DNA of 21,864 bases from JBDSLU01 sp039916225 (GTDB taxonomy: Bacteria; Acidobacteriota; Vicinamibacteria; Vicinamibacterales; Vicinamibacteraceae), in contig JBDSLU010000369.1 in NCBI GenBank assembly GCA_039916225.1, forward strand, positions 1 through 21,864, given 5' to 3'. Below are positions 20,777 to 21,864 of the stretch, one piece after another (position 1 is the first letter of the stretch; every line of letters starts with the position of its first letter). Under the pieces are notes generated by a model. The model had not been told where the DNA came from and made no database searches. It worked only from the letters and a program-made list of their open reading frames with translations. The position numbers were made by a program, and so were the translations under genes.

Positions 20777-21864
20777 TTTCCCCCGCCCTGCTCGCCCTCG
20801 TCCGCTGTCCCGCGTGTCGCGGTACGCTCGCTCCCGAAGCGGGTCCCGGAGACGCTCCCGGAGAGTGTCTGAAATGCGGACACTGCGGTACGCAGTATCC
20901 GCAACGATCGCGCGACTACCTGGACCTGCGGCCGCGGACGGCGTTCGTCGAGCAGACGAAGTATCTCGACGAGGCGCTGCACCAGGACGCGCGGCACGAG
21001 TCGGTGTCGCCGCCGCTCCTGCAGTCGGGCGTGCGGCAGCGGCAGCTCCGGCGCTTCCTGCAGTTCGCGCCCGGCGACCGCGTCATCGATCTCGGCTGCG
21101 GCAGCGGACGATCGATCCTGTGGAACGCGGCCAGCGGTGCCGCGTTCACCGGCGTCGACGTCAGCCCGTTCTTCGCGCACGAAGCCCGCGCCACCGCCGA
21201 TCTCGCGCTCGCCGACCTCCGCCAGCTGCCGTTCGCCGACGGCGCGTTCACCAAGGCCTACGCGCTCGACGTCCTGGAGCACCTGTCGCCCGAGGCACTG
21301 GATGCGATGCTCGCCGAGGCCGGCCGCGTCCTCGCGCCGGGCGGCGCGCTGTTCGTCTACTCGCACGTCCGCAAGAACGCGCCGATCGCCAAGGGACTGC
21401 GCGCGATCAACGCGCTCGCCCGCGGCCTCGAGCGCGTCGGCTTGATCGACATGACGCAGGAGCGCCTGCGCAAGTCCGATCACCTGAACCCGTTGCGCGA
21501 CGTGCCGCACCTCGAGGCGGTGGTCGATCGCGCCGGCTTCCGCATCGCGCGGATCCGCTACTACACGCCGATCGTCGGCGGCTTCGTCGAGAACATCCTG
21601 ATGCGGATGGCCGAGCGCGCCCTCGCCCGCCGCGCCGACCGCCGCCGCACGGCTCAGAGCCCAGCTCGGAGCCCGGCTCGGAGCCCGGCTCAGAGCCAAG
21701 CCGGTGACGTGGCAGATTCTGCCGCCAGGGGACCCGACCAGTCCGCCGGCCTGCGCGAGGCACGCCTCGGCGCCAAGGCCCGCCTGGCCCGCGGCGGGCC
21801 GCTCGTCCGCGTGCTGCAGGGCGTCACCGTCGCGATGGACGTCGACCTCTGGCTGTTCGGCCGC
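20773..21864 (+). CDS. Zn-ribbon class I SAM-dependent methyltransferase (runs off right edge)
   Basis: At least 364 codons, open at the right edge. The N-terminus has a Trm112-like zinc ribbon: CPAC at 12-15 and CLKCGHC at 32-38. The Rossmann methyltransferase domain follows, with VIDLGCGSG (104-112) for the SAM loop, GVDVS with D129 for the ribose, and LDVLEHL as motif IV. Methyltransferases of this make-up sit in many glycan and lipid clusters, where they modify sugars or lipid heads. The start overlaps the GT4 stop, so it belongs to the same operon. Two tandem repeats with 12-base period are inserted in frame: one between the two zinc-ribbon halves (20830-20865) and one after the methyltransferase core (21652-21699), encoding an RSPA-type linker. 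Beyond the linker a further partly hydrophobic domain begins. Substrate unknown. Confidence 0.88.
   Translation, partial: MISPALLALVRCPACRGTLAPEAGPGDAPGECLKCGHCGTQYPQRSRDYLDLRPRTAFVEQTKYLDEALHQDARHESVSPPLLQSGVRQRQLRRFLQFAPGDRVIDLGCGSGRSILWNAASGAAFTGVDVSPFFAHEARATADLALADLRQLPFADGAFTKAYALDVLEHLSPEALDAMLAEAGRVLAPGGALFVYSHVRKNAPIAKGLRAINALARGLERVGLIDMTQERLRKSDHLNPLRDVPHLEAVVDRAGFRIARIRYYTPIVGGFVENILMRMAERALARRADRRRTAQSPARSPARSPAQSQAGDVADSAARGPDQSAGLREARLGAKARLARGGPLVRVLQGVTVAMDVDLWLFGR
20830..20865 (+). repeat. Three degenerate 12-bp units inside the zinc-ribbon coding region
   Basis: GCTCCCGAAGCG, GGTCCCGGAGAC and GCTCCCGGAGAG lie in tandem. The last contains CTCC-C-GGAG, an odd palindrome of the same type as in the 19503 repeat. 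They encode APEA-GPGD-APGE between the two cysteine pairs. Confidence 0.7.
21652..21699 (+). repeat. Four tandem 12-bp units in the methyltransferase linker
   Basis: GCTCAGAGCCCA, two copies of GCTCGGAGCCCG, then GCTCAGAGCCAA. The middle copies carry the odd palindrome CTC-G-GAG. They encode a Ser-Pro-Ala-Arg-type linker and keep the reading frame. Confidence 0.85.

Noticed and set aside
1..21864. tRNA or rRNA genes, CRISPR arrays, integrase or transposase genes
   Set aside because: No cloverleaf, no regularly spaced repeat-spacer array and no recombinase motifs were seen on either strand.

Overview
Organism: GC-rich DNA. A B12-dependent class II ribonucleotide reductase, an NtrC-type two-component system and a Tat-exported amidase sit with large secreted multidomain proteins. 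This suits an Acidobacteriota-like (perhaps Vicinamibacteria) or other GC-rich, soil-type Gram-negative bacterium. The taxonomic call is an inference; no rRNA or other marker is present.

Layout: (1) 1-696, minus strand: N-terminal part of a Tat-exported amidase-signature enzyme, running off the left edge. (2) 720-1009: a strong minus-strand terminator and a 69-codon copy of the C-terminal tail of the ribonucleotide reductase. (3) 1284-9872: four genes whose third codon positions are clearly less GC-rich than the flanks. They are a ricin-lectin/barrel secreted protein (minus); a 1459-residue secreted repeat protein ending in a LAS-type metallopeptidase (plus); a coupled small SH3-like secreted protein (plus); and a GT-C-like membrane protein (minus). 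(4) 9957-12827, minus: intact nrdJ, with a promoter, NrdR-like boxes and a leader hairpin upstream. (5) 13114-17159, minus: an NtrC-type regulator, a sensor kinase and a proline-rich lipoprotein, probably one operon. (6) 17368-21864, plus: a CPBP protease, a membrane glycosyltransferase-like protein, a GT4 glycosyltransferase and a Zn-ribbon methyltransferase. These overlap or nearly abut and the last is cut by the right edge.

Main observation: bases 804-929 and 9961-10086 are same-orientation direct repeats, identical at 125 of 126 positions, and both are the 3' end of nrdJ. Between them lies the compositionally distinct four-gene block. The simplest reading is a roughly 9.16 kb genomic island inserted in the 3' end of nrdJ. 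It rebuilt the nrdJ C-terminus on one side (stop TGA) and left a tail remnant on the other (stop TAG), next to what looks like the original nrdJ terminator and the amidase. No integrase is visible inside, so the mechanism is open. The cargo is mainly envelope- and surface-directed.

Other points: a perfect 10-bp inverted repeat with a nearby sigma-54-like promoter in the divergent intergenic region of the island; period-12 palindromic repeats inserted in frame at three places in the right-hand glycan operon; and an unusual loop insertion in the histidine kinase dimerisation domain.
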